Below are positions 26,219-34,414 of a stretch of 42,814 nt of DNA, in pieces. This stretch comes from Caulobacter sp. D5 (GTDB lineage: Bacteria; Pseudomonadota; Alphaproteobacteria; Caulobacterales; Caulobacteraceae): NCBI RefSeq assembly GCF_003185805.1, contig NZ_QHJY01000165.1, forward strand, positions 1-42,814, in the 5' to 3' direction. The notes below the pieces were generated by a model. That model was not told where the DNA came from. It was given only the letters and a program-made list of their open reading frames with translations, and made no database searches. Position numbers and translations under genes: made by a program. The stretch's first letter is position 1, and each line of letters begins with the position of its first letter.

Positions 26219-26246
26219 TTGACCCTTTGACTTCATGCGGTATTCG
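26219..26246 (+). promoter_or_regulatory. Candidate promoter upstream of ihfA
   Basis: TTGACC (26219-26224) and TATTCG (26241-26246) are separated by 16 bases, 130 bases before the ihfA start. This is a moderate match to a housekeeping promoter and has not been tested. Confidence 0.3.
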
Positions 26247-26375
26247 CGGCATGCAGTCTTGAGTTGACGAGGTCATGTCGCGCGAGATCGGGGCATTCGT
26301 GCGCCCCGCCTGTCGGGTGACTGGTCATTGGCGCGGGCAAGGACTTCTCGTCCGCGTGTTGCGTAAGGGGGCGTT

Positions 26376-26678
26376 ATGAAGGGTTCGACATTGACCCGGG
26401 CTGACCTCTGCGAGGCGGTCCACGAGGAAGTAGGCCTGACGCGTCAGGACTGCGCCGGTCTCGTCGAGCGTACTCTCGACCTGGTGGCCGAGGCCCTGGA
26501 GAAGGGCGAGACGGTCAAGCTTTCCGGATTCGGCGTCTTCCAGGTTCGCGAGAAGCGGGCCCGGATGGGGCGCAATCCCAAGACGGGCGAGCCGGCCGAG
26601 ATCGAGCCGCGCCGGGTCATCGGTTTCCGCTCCTCTCAGGTCATGAAGGCGCGCATCGACAGCGCCCTGGGCGACTAA
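26376..26678 (+). CDS. ihfA: Integration host factor subunit alpha
   Basis: This 100-residue DNA-bending protein forms a heterodimer with IhfB. The start [20 protein letters not shown], the [20 protein letters not shown] core and the beta-arm [20 protein letters not shown], with the DNA-intercalating Pro in RNPKTGE, identify it as the IHF/HU family; the arm sequence favours IhfA. A GGGGGCG site precedes the ATG. The MerR-type gene begins 13 bases downstream, the usual alphaproteobacterial order after plsX-fabH. Confidence 0.96.
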   Translation: MKGSTLTRADLCEAVHEEVGLTRQDCAGLVERTLDLVAEALEKGETVKLSGFGVFQVREKRARMGRNPKTGEPAEIEPRRVIGFRSSQVMKARIDSALGD

Positions 26679-26691
26679 GGGATTCGATGCG

Positions 26692-27123
26692 GTGGCGAAG
26701 GGGCCCAACGCCTTCCGCACGATTTCCGAGGCCGCCGAAGAGCTAGGCGTCCCCCAGCACGTATTGCGTTTCTGGGAGACCAAGTTCTCGTTCATCCGCC
26801 CGATGAAACGGGCCGGCGGGCGCCGCTTCTATCGCCCGCAGGACATCGCCGTGCTCAACGGCGTGCGCGCGCTGCTGCACGCCGAGGGCTACACGATCAA
26901 GGGCGTCCAGAAGCTGCACCGCGAGCAGGGCGTCACCCACGTGATCGCCGCCGGCCTGGGCCAGAACGGCGCGGCCTTCCTTGAATCTCCCATCGCTGAC
27001 GGCTTCGGCGATTCGTCCGTTTCGCAGGCGCCCAGCCCCGAACGCCGGGCGCGTCTGGTCGAGGCCCTGGACGACCTGACCAGCATCAAGGCCCGTCTGG
27101 ACGGGCTTTTGACGCGTTCCTGA
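26692..27123 (+). CDS. MerR family transcriptional regulator
   Basis: This 143-residue protein begins at a GTG. Its N-terminal winged helix is [20 protein letters not shown] followed by WETKF and [20 protein letters not shown]. The helix-wing pattern is MerR type. A helical C-terminal part ([20 protein letters not shown]) probably dimerises. No metal-binding cysteines are present, so it is not a classical metal sensor. It lies 13 bases after ihfA and is probably co-transcribed. Its targets are unknown. Confidence 0.92.
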   Translation: MAKGPNAFRTISEAAEELGVPQHVLRFWETKFSFIRPMKRAGGRRFYRPQDIAVLNGVRALLHAEGYTIKGVQKLHREQGVTHVIAAGLGQNGAAFLESPIADGFGDSSVSQAPSPERRARLVEALDDLTSIKARLDGLLTRS

Positions 27124-27196
27124 GGCCTCGCGAAAAGGCCTCGATTTCCGATTGCCGAGTCGGGGAGCGGCGCCTATAAGGGCGCTCCTTCCGCGT

Positions 27197-27273
<77 letters not shown>

Positions 27274-27308
27274 TTCTCTCTCCGGAGAGAAGACCGCGGA
27301 AGAAACGC

Positions 27309-27338
27309 AAAGGCCGCCCCTCGGGGCGGCCTTTTTCG
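27309..27338 (+). terminator. Intrinsic terminator after tRNA-Pro
   Basis: AAAGGCCGCCCC pairs with GGGGCGGCCTTT across a two-base turn and is followed by TTCGTTT. It lies 35 bases after the tRNA end. Confidence 0.92.
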
Positions 27339-27363
27339 TTTCCGGATTATCGCTCGCCCCAGA

Positions 27364-27600
27364 CTATCGCTCGCCGACGTTCAGCGGTTTGTCCGCCTTG
27401 CCCATCCAGGTGATCAGCGGAATGACCGGCAGGATCCAGCCCATGCCCAGCGCCACGAAATAGAGCAGGTGCACGGCGCGATTCAGGGGCAGGTGGTCGT
27501 AGAGGCTGGTGAAGGCCCAGATCCAGCCCAGCAGGATCGCGATCACGCCGATCGAGCCGACCAGCTTGCGCAGGCGGGCGGGAATGAGGGGAGCGCTCAC
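27364..27600 (-). CDS. Small membrane protein, DUF2842-like
   Basis: This 78-residue protein has two hydrophobic segments, SIGVIAILLGWIWAFTSLY and LLYFVALGMGWILPVIPLI, joined by a short loop and followed by WMGKADKP. This architecture and the WxLPxxPLIxWM-like end resemble DUF2842 proteins of alphaproteobacteria. Function is unknown. It starts inside the end of the GlsB-like gene (ATGA overlap), so the two are translated from one message. Confidence 0.8.
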   Translation of the reverse strand: MSAPLIPARLRKLVGSIGVIAILLGWIWAFTSLYDHLPLNRAVHLLYFVALGMGWILPVIPLITWMGKADKPLNVGER

Positions 27601-27848
27601 GCGGATCTCCGGAAAAGGCCGAGCACGGCCAGGAACAGGGTCGCGCCCACGACCGAGACGACCAGGCTGCCCAGGAAGCCCGGGACCACCATGTGCAGGC
27701 GCTGGGCGATGAAGGCGCCGATGAACGAGCCGATCACCCCGATCAGCATCTGCATGAACAGGCTGTGGCGGCGAGCCAGAAGGGCGTCCGCGATCCAGCC
27801 GGCCAGGATGCCGATCACCAAGGCGACGAACACGCCCACGCCGCTCAT
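27597..27848 (-). CDS. GlsB/YeaQ/YmgE family stress-response membrane protein
   Basis: This 83-residue protein has three hydrophobic segments rich in Gly: VGVFVALVIGILAGWIADAL, MQMLIGVIGSFIGAFIA and FLGSLVVSVVGATLFLAVLG. The GxxAGWIA and GxxGAxxG patterns match the GlsB/YeaQ/YmgE (transglycosylase-associated) family of stress-induced inner membrane proteins. The biochemical role is unknown. GGGGG lies 7 bases before the ATG. The gene opens a two-gene unit with the DUF2842-like protein; the upstream 270 bases contain two strong hairpins. Confidence 0.88.
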   Translation of the reverse strand: MSGVGVFVALVIGILAGWIADALLARRHSLFMQMLIGVIGSFIGAFIAQRLHMVVPGFLGSLVVSVVGATLFLAVLGLFRRSA

Positions 27849-27886
27849 CTCACATCCCCCAGGAACGCGCTGCGCCCCCGCAGCCC

Positions 27887-27905
27887 GGAGCCTCTACGAG
27901 GCTCC
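27887..27905. other. Perfect 8-base hairpin in the intergenic space
   Basis: GGAGCCTC (27887-27894) pairs perfectly with GAGGCTCC (27898-27905) around TAC. No T-run follows on either strand, so it is not a standard intrinsic terminator. It lies 39 bases before the GlsB-like start. Confidence 0.6.
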
Positions 27906-27917
27906 AAATGAAACAAT

Positions 27918-27966
27918 GGAGCGTGGCAGGCGCCGAAACCGCAAACACTTTCGGCTGCCACGCTCC
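27918..27966. other. Long stem-loop in the GlsB-COX15 intergenic region
   Basis: GGAGCGTGGCAG (27918-27929) pairs perfectly with CTGCCACGCTCC (27955-27966). Inside it, after a three-base bulge, CCGAAA (27933-27938) pairs with TTTCGG (27949-27954), for 18 base pairs in all with a ten-base loop. No T-tract follows. It could be part of a small RNA or a protein-binding palindrome. Confidence 0.6.
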
Positions 27967-28122
27967 CGCACCATGCCACGCGGTGTCGGCTGCGTCATGG
28001 CCCCTGGCGCGGCTCCTTAAGCGCGAGTGGGACATGGACAGCGGCGCCTTGCGGGGAGTAGGGGCCGGGAGTAGGGGTCTTGCCGCCCCATTTAGGCCCA
28101 GAACAGGCGTTTTTTCGGCTTC

Positions 28123-29154
28123 ATGACTTCCTTCCTGCGTTCCGACCGTTCCCGGCCCGTCGCCATCTGGCTGTTCGTCGTGGCCGCCCTGGTCTTCGCC
28201 ATGGTCGTGGTCGGCGGCGCGACTCGCCTGACCGACTCGGGGCTTTCGATCACCCAGTGGAAGCCGATCATGGGCGCGTTGCCGCCGATGTCGGACGAGG
28301 CCTGGCGCGCCAATTTCGAGCTCTACAAGCAGATCCCCCAGTATCACCTGGTGAACCCCGACATGACCGTTGAGGCCTACAAGGGCATCTTCTGGTGGGA
28401 GTGGGCGCACCGGCTGCTGGGTCGGATCGTCGGCGCGGCCTTCGCCCTGCCGTTCGCCTTCTTCCTGGTGCGCCGCATGCTGCCGCGCCGCCTGATCCTG
28501 CGCTGCGGGGCCATGCTGGCCCTAGGCGGCCTGCAGGGGCTGGTCGGCTGGTGGATGGTCTCCAGCGGCCTTTCCGAGCGCGTCTCGGTCGCGCCCGAGC
28601 GGCTGATGGTTCACCTCGGCCTGGCGCTTGCCCTCTTCGTGCTGCTGATCTGGACCGCGCTGGACGCCTGGAACGGCGCCCCGCGCGTCGAGGAGCGCAG
28701 CGAGTGGCGCGGCTGGGGCCTGGCCTTCCTGGGCGGGGTGTTCTTCCAGAGCCTGCTGGGCGCCCTGGTGGCCGGCAACGACGCAGGGCTCGTCTACAAC
28801 GACTGGCCGCTGATGAACGGCTCGCTGCTGCCGACCGAATACGCCGGCAAGGGTCTGTGGGGCACGCTCGCCCACAGCCAGGGCGCGGTGCAGCTGCATC
28901 ACCGCCTGATGGCCTACGTCGTGTGCGCCGCCGCCATCGCCCTGGCCGTCGGCGCGGCCCGCGCCCGCCGCCTGCCGCACGAGGCCAGGATCGTCGCCTA
29001 TGTCGTGCTCGGCGTGGTGCTGGTCCAGGCGGGCCTGGGGATCTGGACCCTGATGGCCGCCGTGCCGCTCAGCCTCGGCGTGCTGCACCAGGCCGGCGCG
29101 GCCCTGCTGCTGGGGGCGGCCACCACCTTCGCCTGGCGCGTGCGGCGGCCGTAA
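28123..29154 (+). CDS. ctaA: Heme A synthase (COX15/CtaA family)
   Basis: This is a 343-residue inner-membrane protein with eight predicted helices. It oxidises the methyl of heme O to give heme A for cytochrome aa3 oxidase. The conserved [21 protein letters not shown] at residues 28-48 and the heme-binding histidines in [24 protein letters not shown] and [11 protein letters not shown] are seen. The COX15 subgroup, typical of alphaproteobacteria and mitochondria, fits the length and the long N-terminal loop. It is the third heme gene in the window, but is not in an operon with hemA or hemB. An inverted repeat follows at 29165. Confidence 0.95.
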   Translation: MTSFLRSDRSRPVAIWLFVVAALVFAMVVVGGATRLTDSGLSITQWKPIMGALPPMSDEAWRANFELYKQIPQYHLVNPDMTVEAYKGIFWWEWAHRLLGRIVGAAFALPFAFFLVRRMLPRRLILRCGAMLALGGLQGLVGWWMVSSGLSERVSVAPERLMVHLGLALALFVLLIWTALDAWNGAPRVEERSEWRGWGLAFLGGVFFQSLLGALVAGNDAGLVYNDWPLMNGSLLPTEYAGKGLWGTLAHSQGAVQLHHRLMAYVVCAAAIALAVGAARARRLPHEARIVAYVVLGVVLVQAGLGIWTLMAAVPLSLGVLHQAGAALLLGAATTFAWRVRRP

Positions 29155-29164
29155 CTCTCTTCCC

Positions 29165-29260
29165 GTAAAACCCCCGCGAAAGCGGGGACCCAGGCTTTTT
29201 CCGAACCCCACGGCGCTCGACGATAAAACGCCTGGGCCCCCGCTTTCGCGGGGGTTTTAC
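29165..29260. repeat. Composite palindromic repeat, family 1, copy D
   Basis: Near-perfect 30-base inverted arms lie at 29165-29195 and 29231-29260, each containing a CCCCCGC-GAAA-GCGGGG type hairpin. The centre holds CCCACGGC, as in the copy at 9290-9385. Starting 11 bases after the ctaA stop, it may also act as the 3' end of that message (the arm ends in GGGGGTTTTA). Confidence 0.8.
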
Positions 29261-29370
29261 GGATGGAGGGGAGCCGGGATTTCGCCGACCCGGGCTTTCT
29301 GAGTCGGCGCTCGAAGAACTGTCACGAAACTCCAGCACAGGACCGGCATGTCCCTGCTGGAGATCCCCTC

Positions 29371-30858
29371 GTGATCCGCGTTTCCTCGCTCCTGGCCGGC
29401 GTCTGCGCCCTGGCCCTCGCGCCCTTCGCGCCCGTCGCCGCTTTGGCCGCCGACACCACGCCCGCCCAGGCCGCCGACAGCTACTACAAGGCCGGTGAGG
29501 CCGCCCTGGCCAAGGCCCTGACCGTCAACCCCAAGACCGGCAAGGCCAAGAACGTCATCCTGTTCCTGGGCGACGGCATGGGCATCTCCACCGCCGTGGC
29601 CAGCCGCATCTACGAAGGCCAGCAGCGCGGCGTCGACGGCGAGTCGAACGCCCTGGCCTTCGAGAAGCTGCCCTGGGTGGCGCTCTCCAAGACCTACAGC
29701 CACGACACCCAGGTCACCGACAGCGCCGCCGGCATCACCGCCATCACCACCGGCGTGAAGACCCGCAACAAGGTCATCGGCCTGACCGGCGCGGCCAAGC
29801 CCGAGGCCTGCGCCGACGAGGCCGCTAACCGCGTCGAGACCATCGCCGAGATCGCCAAGGCCCACGGCCTGTCGGCCGGCGCGGTCACCACCACCCGCAT
29901 CACCCACGCCACGCCCGCCGGGACCTACGCCCACACCGCCTATCGCGACTGGGAAGGCGACGGCGACATGCCGGCCGAGGCCCTGAGCGGCGGCTGCAAG
30001 GACATCGCCCGCCAGCTGGTCGAGGCGCCAGCCAATCTGCGCCTCGACGTCGCCCTGGGCGGCGGCCGCTCGCGCTTCCTGCCGGAAGACAAGGGCGGCA
30101 AGCGCGCCGACGGCCGCGACCTGACCGCCGAATGGACCAAGGCCAAGGGCGGCGCCTATGTCACGACCGCCGACCAACTGGCGGCGATCGATGCGACCAA
30201 GACCGGTCCGGTGCTGGGCCTCTTCGCCGGCGAGCACCTGCCCTACGAGGTCGAGCGTCCGGTGCTGGGCGAGGGCGTGCCGACCCTGGCGCAGATGGCG
30301 ACCAAGGCCGTCGACATCCTGGCCCAGAACCCCAAGGGCTACTTCCTGCTCGTCGAGGGCGGCAAGATCGACATGGGCAGCCACCTCAACAACGCCAAGC
30401 GCACCCTGACCGAGACCGTCGAGTTCTCGAAGGCCATCGAGGCGGTGCTGGCCAAGGTGGATCTGAACGAGACCCTGGTCATCGTCACCGCCGACCACAG
30501 CCACGGCCTGGTGATCTCGGGCTACGCCGCCCGCAGCGCCCCGATCCTGGGCCTGGCCGGCAACGAGGGCGAGCCGGTCGTGGCCGGCGACGGCAAGGCC
30601 TACACCGTGCTCAGCTTCGCCACCGGTCCCGGCGGCGCGGAAGGCGCCGAGCTGCGCGCCGATCCGGCCAAGGAAGACCTCGACGAGGTCGACTACCACC
30701 AGCAGGCCCTGGCCAACCTGCCCAGCGCCGCCCACTCCGGCGAGGACGTCGGCATCTACGCCGACGGCCCGGGCGCCTATCTGATCCGCGGCGTGGTCGA
30801 GGAAAGCTACATCTTCCAGGTCATGCGCCACGCCTTCGGCTTCGACGCGGCCAAGTAA
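29371..30858 (+). CDS. Alkaline phosphatase (PhoA type)
   Basis: This is a 495-residue exported alkaline phosphatase. A signal peptide (VRVSSLLAG-like start, hydrophobic core, cut after ALAADT near residue 27) sends it to the periplasm. The metal ligand Asp68 is in LFLGDGMGIST and the nucleophile Ser118 is in QVTDSAAGITAITTGVKT. The segments VEGGKIDMGSHLNNA and TADHSHG supply further metal ligands. The GTG at 29371 is chosen because GGAGAT stands about 8 bases upstream and the signal peptide begins there; the earlier ATG at 29263 lies beside the palindromic repeat. No convincing PhoB box was found. Confidence 0.94.
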   Translation: MIRVSSLLAGVCALALAPFAPVAALAADTTPAQAADSYYKAGEAALAKALTVNPKTGKAKNVILFLGDGMGISTAVASRIYEGQQRGVDGESNALAFEKLPWVALSKTYSHDTQVTDSAAGITAITTGVKTRNKVIGLTGAAKPEACADEAANRVETIAEIAKAHGLSAGAVTTTRITHATPAGTYAHTAYRDWEGDGDMPAEALSGGCKDIARQLVEAPANLRLDVALGGGRSRFLPEDKGGKRADGRDLTAEWTKAKGGAYVTTADQLAAIDATKTGPVLGLFAGEHLPYEVERPVLGEGVPTLAQMATKAVDILAQNPKGYFLLVEGGKIDMGSHLNNAKRTLTETVEFSKAIEAVLAKVDLNETLVIVTADHSHGLVISGYAARSAPILGLAGNEGEPVVAGDGKAYTVLSFATGPGGAEGAELRADPAKEDLDEVDYHQQALANLPSAAHSGEDVGIYADGPGAYLIRGVVEESYIFQVMRHAFGFDAAK

Positions 30859-30867
30859 GGGAATACG

Positions 30868-30899
30868 GCGCGATGCGGTATTTAGATACCGCATCGCGC
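30868..30899. other. Perfect 14-base stem-loop after the alkaline phosphatase gene
   Basis: GCGCGATGCGGTAT (30868-30881) pairs perfectly with ATACCGCATCGCGC (30886-30899) around TTAG. It begins 9 bases after the stop codon. Neither side has a T-run, so it is more a 3'-end stabiliser or binding site than a classical terminator. Confidence 0.65.
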
Positions 30900-30946
30900 A
30901 ATCCCTTGCTCCACAAGGCTTTCCGAACTTTCCTGCGCGCGCATTG

Positions 30947-30975
30947 TTGACAGGCGGCCAAGGCTTCGGTATCAG
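30947..30975 (+). promoter_or_regulatory. Probable rplM-rpsI promoter
   Basis: A consensus -35 TTGACA (30947-30952) is followed after 17 bases by TATCAG (30970-30975). The rplM start is 66 bases farther on, leaving a short leader. Confidence 0.6.
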
Positions 30976-31040
30976 CCGCCCCTCACGCGGACGGAGCCGT
31001 TTCCTTGGCCCCCGACGCACAGGAATTACGGATCAATCCC

Positions 31041-31514
31041 ATGCAAAAGACCACGGCTTCCCTGAAGCCCGCCGAGGTCGAGAAGAAGTGGATCGTGGTC
31101 GACGCCAAGGACGCCGTTGTCGGCCGTCTGGCGACGTTCATCGCCATGCGTCTTCGCGGCAAGCACCGTCCCGACTACACCCCGCACGTCGACTGCGGCG
31201 ACTTCGTCGTCGTGATCAACGCCGACAAGGTGAAGTTCACCGGCAAGAAGCTGGACGACAAGGTTTACTACCGCCACACCGGTCACCCGGGCGGCATCAA
31301 GGAAACCACCCCGCGCAAGGTCCTGGAAGGTCGCTTCCCGGAACGCGTCCTGAACAAGGCCGTCGAGCGCATGCTGCCGAAGGAAAGCCCGCTGGCGCGC
31401 AAGCAACTGACGCACCTGCTGGTCTACGCCGACGCCGAGCACCCGCACCAAGCGCAGAACCCGGAAGTCATCGACTTCGCGGCGCGCAACGTCAAAAACA
31501 CCCGGAGCGCCTAA
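31041..31514 (+). CDS. rplM: Ribosomal protein L13 (uL13)
   Basis: This 157-residue large-subunit protein assembles early on 23S rRNA. The [51 protein letters not shown] and [13 protein letters not shown] segments are characteristic. The ATG at 31041 opens the alphaproteobacterial [17 protein letters not shown] start; the earlier in-frame ATG at 31005 lies in the leader. rpsI follows after three bases, the universal L13-S9 operon. Confidence 0.98.
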   Translation: MQKTTASLKPAEVEKKWIVVDAKDAVVGRLATFIAMRLRGKHRPDYTPHVDCGDFVVVINADKVKFTGKKLDDKVYYRHTGHPGGIKETTPRKVLEGRFPERVLNKAVERMLPKESPLARKQLTHLLVYADAEHPHQAQNPEVIDFAARNVKNTRSA

Positions 31515-31517
31515 GTC

Positions 31518-31991
31518 ATGTCCGAAGCTCAAGGTTTTGACGCGCTGGCCAGCCTGTCCAGCAACCCCGTCGCGGCCGCTCCGGCCGAGCCGAAGATCGA
31601 CGCCCAAGGCCGCGCCTACGCGACCGGCAAGCGCAAGAACGCCATCGCGCGCGTGTGGATCAAGCCGGGCACCGGCAAGGTCACCGTCAACGGCCGTGAC
31701 CAGGAAGTCTACTTCGCTCGTCCGGTGCTGCGCATGATGATCGCCCAGCCGCTGCAAGTGACCGACCGCCTCGGCCAGTTCGACGTCGACGTCACCGTCG
31801 AAGGTTCGGGCCTGTCGGGTCAAGCCGGCGCCATCCGTCACGGCCTGTCCAAGGCTCTGACCTACTACGAACCGGCCCTGCGCCCGGTCCTGAAGCCGCA
31901 CGGCTTCCTGACCCGCGACAGCCGCGTCGTCGAGCGTAAGAAGTACGGCAAGGCCAAGGCCCGCCGCAGCTTCCAGTTCTCGAAGCGCTAA
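31518..31991 (+). CDS. rpsI: Ribosomal protein S9 (uS9)
   Basis: This 157-residue small-subunit protein has a C-terminal tail that reaches the P-site tRNA. The [17 protein letters not shown] start of the globular part near residue 34, the [17 protein letters not shown] segment and the C-terminal [16 protein letters not shown] identify it. The N-terminal extension of about 30 residues is normal for alphaproteobacteria. It is the second gene of the rplM-rpsI operon and is followed by a strong terminator. Confidence 0.98.
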   Translation: MSEAQGFDALASLSSNPVAAAPAEPKIDAQGRAYATGKRKNAIARVWIKPGTGKVTVNGRDQEVYFARPVLRMMIAQPLQVTDRLGQFDVDVTVEGSGLSGQAGAIRHGLSKALTYYEPALRPVLKPHGFLTRDSRVVERKKYGKAKARRSFQFSKR

Positions 31992-32015
31992 GCGCGTCTA
32001 TACGCGTTTGGAAGA

Positions 32016-32047
32016 GGGCGCTTCGGTCATCCGAAGCGCCCTTTTTC
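32016..32047 (+). terminator. Intrinsic terminator of rplM-rpsI
   Basis: GGGCGCTTCGG (32016-32026) pairs with CCGAAGCGCCC (32031-32041) around TCAT and is followed by TTTTTC. Confidence 0.95.
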
Positions 32048-32150
32048 TTGCGGTTTTTCTCGGGTCCATGCGGCCCGAACGCGAGTGTCGGTCACACGGC
32101 GCTGCAAGACTGGGCCTGAGCACAGGCCGGCCCAGGTCGAGGAGTAGGCA

Positions 32151-33104
32151 ATGGCGAACGCCCCCAAGGTCTTCATCGACGGCGAAGTCGGCACCACCGG
32201 CCTGCAGATTCGCGAGCGCCTGATCGGCCGCACCGATCTGCAGCTGATCTCGATCGATCCCGACAAGCGCAAGGACGCGGCCGCCCGCGCCGAGCTGCTC
32301 AACGCCGCCGACGCGGTGATCCTGTGCCTGCCCGACGACGCGGCCAAGGAAGCCGTCAGCCTGATCGAGAACCCGCTGGTCAAGGTGATCGACGCCTCCA
32401 GCGCCCACCGCACCAACGCCGACTGGACCTACGGCTTTCCCGAGCTCGACAGGGAGCAGCGCAAGAAGATCGCCGGCGCCAAGCGGATCTCCAATCCCGG
32501 CTGCTACGCCACCGGCGCCATCGCCCTGACCCGTCCGCTGGTCTCGGCCGGCCTGCTGTCGTCCGACCTGCCGGTCTCGTTCAACGGCGTTTCCGGCTAC
32601 ACCGGCGGCGGCAAGGCGATGATCGCCGAGTTCGAGGACGAGACCTCGCCGACCTACACCAAGGTCGCCTACCGCATCTACGGCCTGTCCCTGACCCACA
32701 AGCACGTGCCCGAGATCCAGAAGCACGGCGGCCTGCTGACCCGCCCGATCTTCACGCCCGCCGTCGGCCGCTACGCGCAAGGCATGCTGGTCGAGCTGCC
32801 GCTGCACCTTGGCCTGCTGGAAGGCTCGTGCTCGCTGGGCGACATCCACGCCGCCCTGGCCGCCCACTACAAGGGCGAGGCCTTCGTCGAGGTCGCCTCG
32901 CTGGACGAGGCCAAGGGCCTCTCCACCCTCGACCCAGAGGGCCTGAACGGCACCAACCGCATCAAGCTGTTCGTCTTCGGCTCCGACACCAGCGGCCAGG
33001 CCCGCCTGGTGGCCCTGCTCGACAACCTGGGCAAGGGCGCCTCGGGCGCGGCCGTGCAGAACCTCAACCTGGCTCTGGGCCTGGACGAGAAGGCGGGTCT
33101 GTAA
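32151..33104 (+). CDS. argC: N-acetyl-gamma-glutamyl-phosphate reductase (type 2)
   Basis: ArgC reduces N-acetylglutamyl phosphate in arginine synthesis. This is the shorter, 317-residue type common in alphaproteobacteria. The nucleotide site is VFIDGEVGTTGLQIRERL at residues 7-24, the catalytic Cys118 is in RISNPGCYATGAI, and the NGVSGYTGGGKAM segment follows. A conserved His is in THKHVPEI. GGAG lies about 9 bases before the ATG. It is monocistronic; the following 50 bases lead to the accessory genes on the other strand. Confidence 0.96.
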   Translation: MANAPKVFIDGEVGTTGLQIRERLIGRTDLQLISIDPDKRKDAAARAELLNAADAVILCLPDDAAKEAVSLIENPLVKVIDASSAHRTNADWTYGFPELDREQRKKIAGAKRISNPGCYATGAIALTRPLVSAGLLSSDLPVSFNGVSGYTGGGKAMIAEFEDETSPTYTKVAYRIYGLSLTHKHVPEIQKHGGLLTRPIFTPAVGRYAQGMLVELPLHLGLLEGSCSLGDIHAALAAHYKGEAFVEVASLDEAKGLSTLDPEGLNGTNRIKLFVFGSDTSGQARLVALLDNLGKGASGAAVQNLNLALGLDEKAGL

Positions 33105-33156
33105 TGGGGGACGCGTCCACGTCGTCTTGGACTTGGGCGCGCAAGGAGCCGGCGGT

Positions 33157-33774
33157 TTAGTTGGAGGTCGGCTCTGTGGGGTGTGATGCAGGCTGGCTGA
33201 AGAACGACGTCGCAAAGTTATAGGCTTCACTGCGATAGCGCGGCGACAGCAGTGATAGTGCAGTGGCCGCTACGATGACGCCCAGGGCGGCCAGCACGCC
33301 CTTGCCCATTTCTACCAATGTAATGTCCAGCCATTTGGTTTGGACAAGCTTTGGTCTTTCGCTGAGCTCGTCAACCGACTTGGCGATGTCCTTCACCAGC
33401 ATCTTGGCGCGCGAGTCCAGCTCGGCCATCGTTGCGACGACGCTGTTGCGGCTGCGATAATCGTTCAGTCGCTTTTCGGCATCCGTGATGATCGACTGAA
33501 AATGGCGACCGGAGCAGTTATCGACGGCTCGCCGGAGGTCCCGCAGGTATCCCTTGCCTCCGGTTGGTACTGTCGCCTCGGCCCCCCAGCGATCCAAGGC
33601 ATAGCAGCCAATAGCAATCAAAAGCTCTACCTCACGGTTGAGCTCTTCTGGAGATCGCGAACCTTGTGATTGCGGGTCGGGATACGCCTGAAGAAAGAAC
33701 TCCTTGGCGCGGTCGTAATGAACTTGATCGTGGTCTGTACGCCCGTTGCCCCCGTCGGCCGTACCAAAATTCAA
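33157..33774 (-). CDS. Unrecognised protein with C-terminal membrane anchor
   Basis: I do not recognise this 205-residue protein. Residues 1-150 are soluble, with a helical region (NREVELLIAIGCYALDRWG near 47-64) and a likely coiled coil (about 95-145, rich in Lys/Asp/Glu). A single hydrophobic segment, MGKGVLAALGVIVAATALSL, spans residues 156-175, followed by a tail of 30 residues. This is a tail-anchor-like layout. The codon use is less GC-rich at third positions than in neighbouring genes, which suggests acquisition by transfer. Its ATG overlaps the stop of the upstream gene as ATGA, so the two are coupled. Function cannot be assigned; a membrane-bound effector or sensor is a guess. Confidence 0.6.
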   Translation of the reverse strand: MNFGTADGGNGRTDHDQVHYDRAKEFFLQAYPDPQSQGSRSPEELNREVELLIAIGCYALDRWGAEATVPTGGKGYLRDLRRAVDNCSGRHFQSIITDAEKRLNDYRSRNSVVATMAELDSRAKMLVKDIAKSVDELSERPKLVQTKWLDITLVEMGKGVLAALGVIVAATALSLLSPRYRSEAYNFATSFFSQPASHPTEPTSN

Positions 33775-34088
33775 ACGGGATCGCCCACGATCTGCTTGTC
33801 GTGCATCAGTCCCTCGTCCGTATTCTCGCTAGGTTGGACCAAGGACTTCACGCGTTCGCTTAGTGGTACGGTGAAAGTGGCTGTCTTGGTTCTCTTCTTG
33901 GCCTTTGCACGCCGAACGGCGGCCGCTACACCGGGTGACACGTCCACCAACAGCTTGTCTGCCGCATTCATCGACGTCTCCAGTGCTTCTACACTGCTCC
34001 GAAGCCTGAGACGATTCGACCGCTTCAATCCACGAAAGTATTTCATCGTGCTCAGATGGGGCCTCTCTGCAGCGGTGTGAAGGCGCAT
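33771..34088 (-). CDS. Small basic unrecognised protein
   Basis: This is a 105-residue frame from the ATG at 34088, or 91 residues from the ATG at 34046 (MKYFRGLKRS). Neither start has a strong ribosome site. The protein is basic, with helical parts (SSVEALETSMNAADKLLVDV) and a Lys/Arg-rich patch (AAAVRRAKAKKRTKTATFTV) that could bind nucleic acid. It matches no family known to me. Its stop overlaps the start of the membrane-anchored protein by four bases, so they form a two-gene unit. An alternative overlapping frame on the same strand (33829-34098) is less protein-like. Low third-position GC again suggests recent transfer. Confidence 0.5.
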   Translation of the reverse strand: MRLHTAAERPHLSTMKYFRGLKRSNRLRLRSSVEALETSMNAADKLLVDVSPGVAAAVRRAKAKKRTKTATFTVPLSERVKSLVQPSENTDEGLMHDKQIVGDPV

Positions 34089-34414
34089 GGATGTCCACTT
34101 TTGGCCGTCTGGGGGATCAGATCACCCGGAGATTGACGATGGCAAAAAAAGCATACTTAAACGCAGGTGACTGCGCTTAGTTACCAAGCGTTTGACTACG
34201 GAAAGCCGTTCCTCCGCGCGATCTGGCTCCAGCCTCCGCGCGAACCGGGCGAATTTGGTGACACGACTGCGGTGTCGAGGCAAGACACTTGGTTAACGGC
34301 GATCAAGTGTCGCATAGGTGAGAGGCGAAAGCGCCGATGCGCGCCGCCGTTTCCTCTCTTCTTGAGCGACGACGTGAAGGGGGCGGGGGTTACGTCTTCC
34401 TGACGTGTCGGCCC
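34089..34414. other. Gene-poor stretch between the accessory genes and the DUF1287 gene
   Basis: These 326 bases hold no gene I can support. A frame at 34167-34403 (GTG start, 78 codons) has no family look and biased composition. The visible structure is an inverted repeat, GACACTTG (34284-34291) with CAAGTGTC (34304-34311), and an A-run at 34144-34150. It probably contains the promoter of the two-gene unit on the minus strand. Confidence 0.5.

Noticed and set aside
29319-29338. PhoB-box-like sequence before the alkaline phosphatase gene (CTGTCAC)
   Set aside because: Only the first half matches; the second half, CTCCAGC, departs too far from CTGTCAT at the expected spacing.
33829-34098. Alternative overlapping minus-strand frame of 89 codons inside the accessory unit
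   Set aside because: The overlapping frame 33771-34088 looks more protein-like and is coupled by ATGA to the next gene.
34167-34403. A 78-codon frame with a GTG start in the gene-poor stretch
   Set aside because: No family resemblance, a weak ribosome site and composition unlike a protein; kept only as part of the intergenic description.
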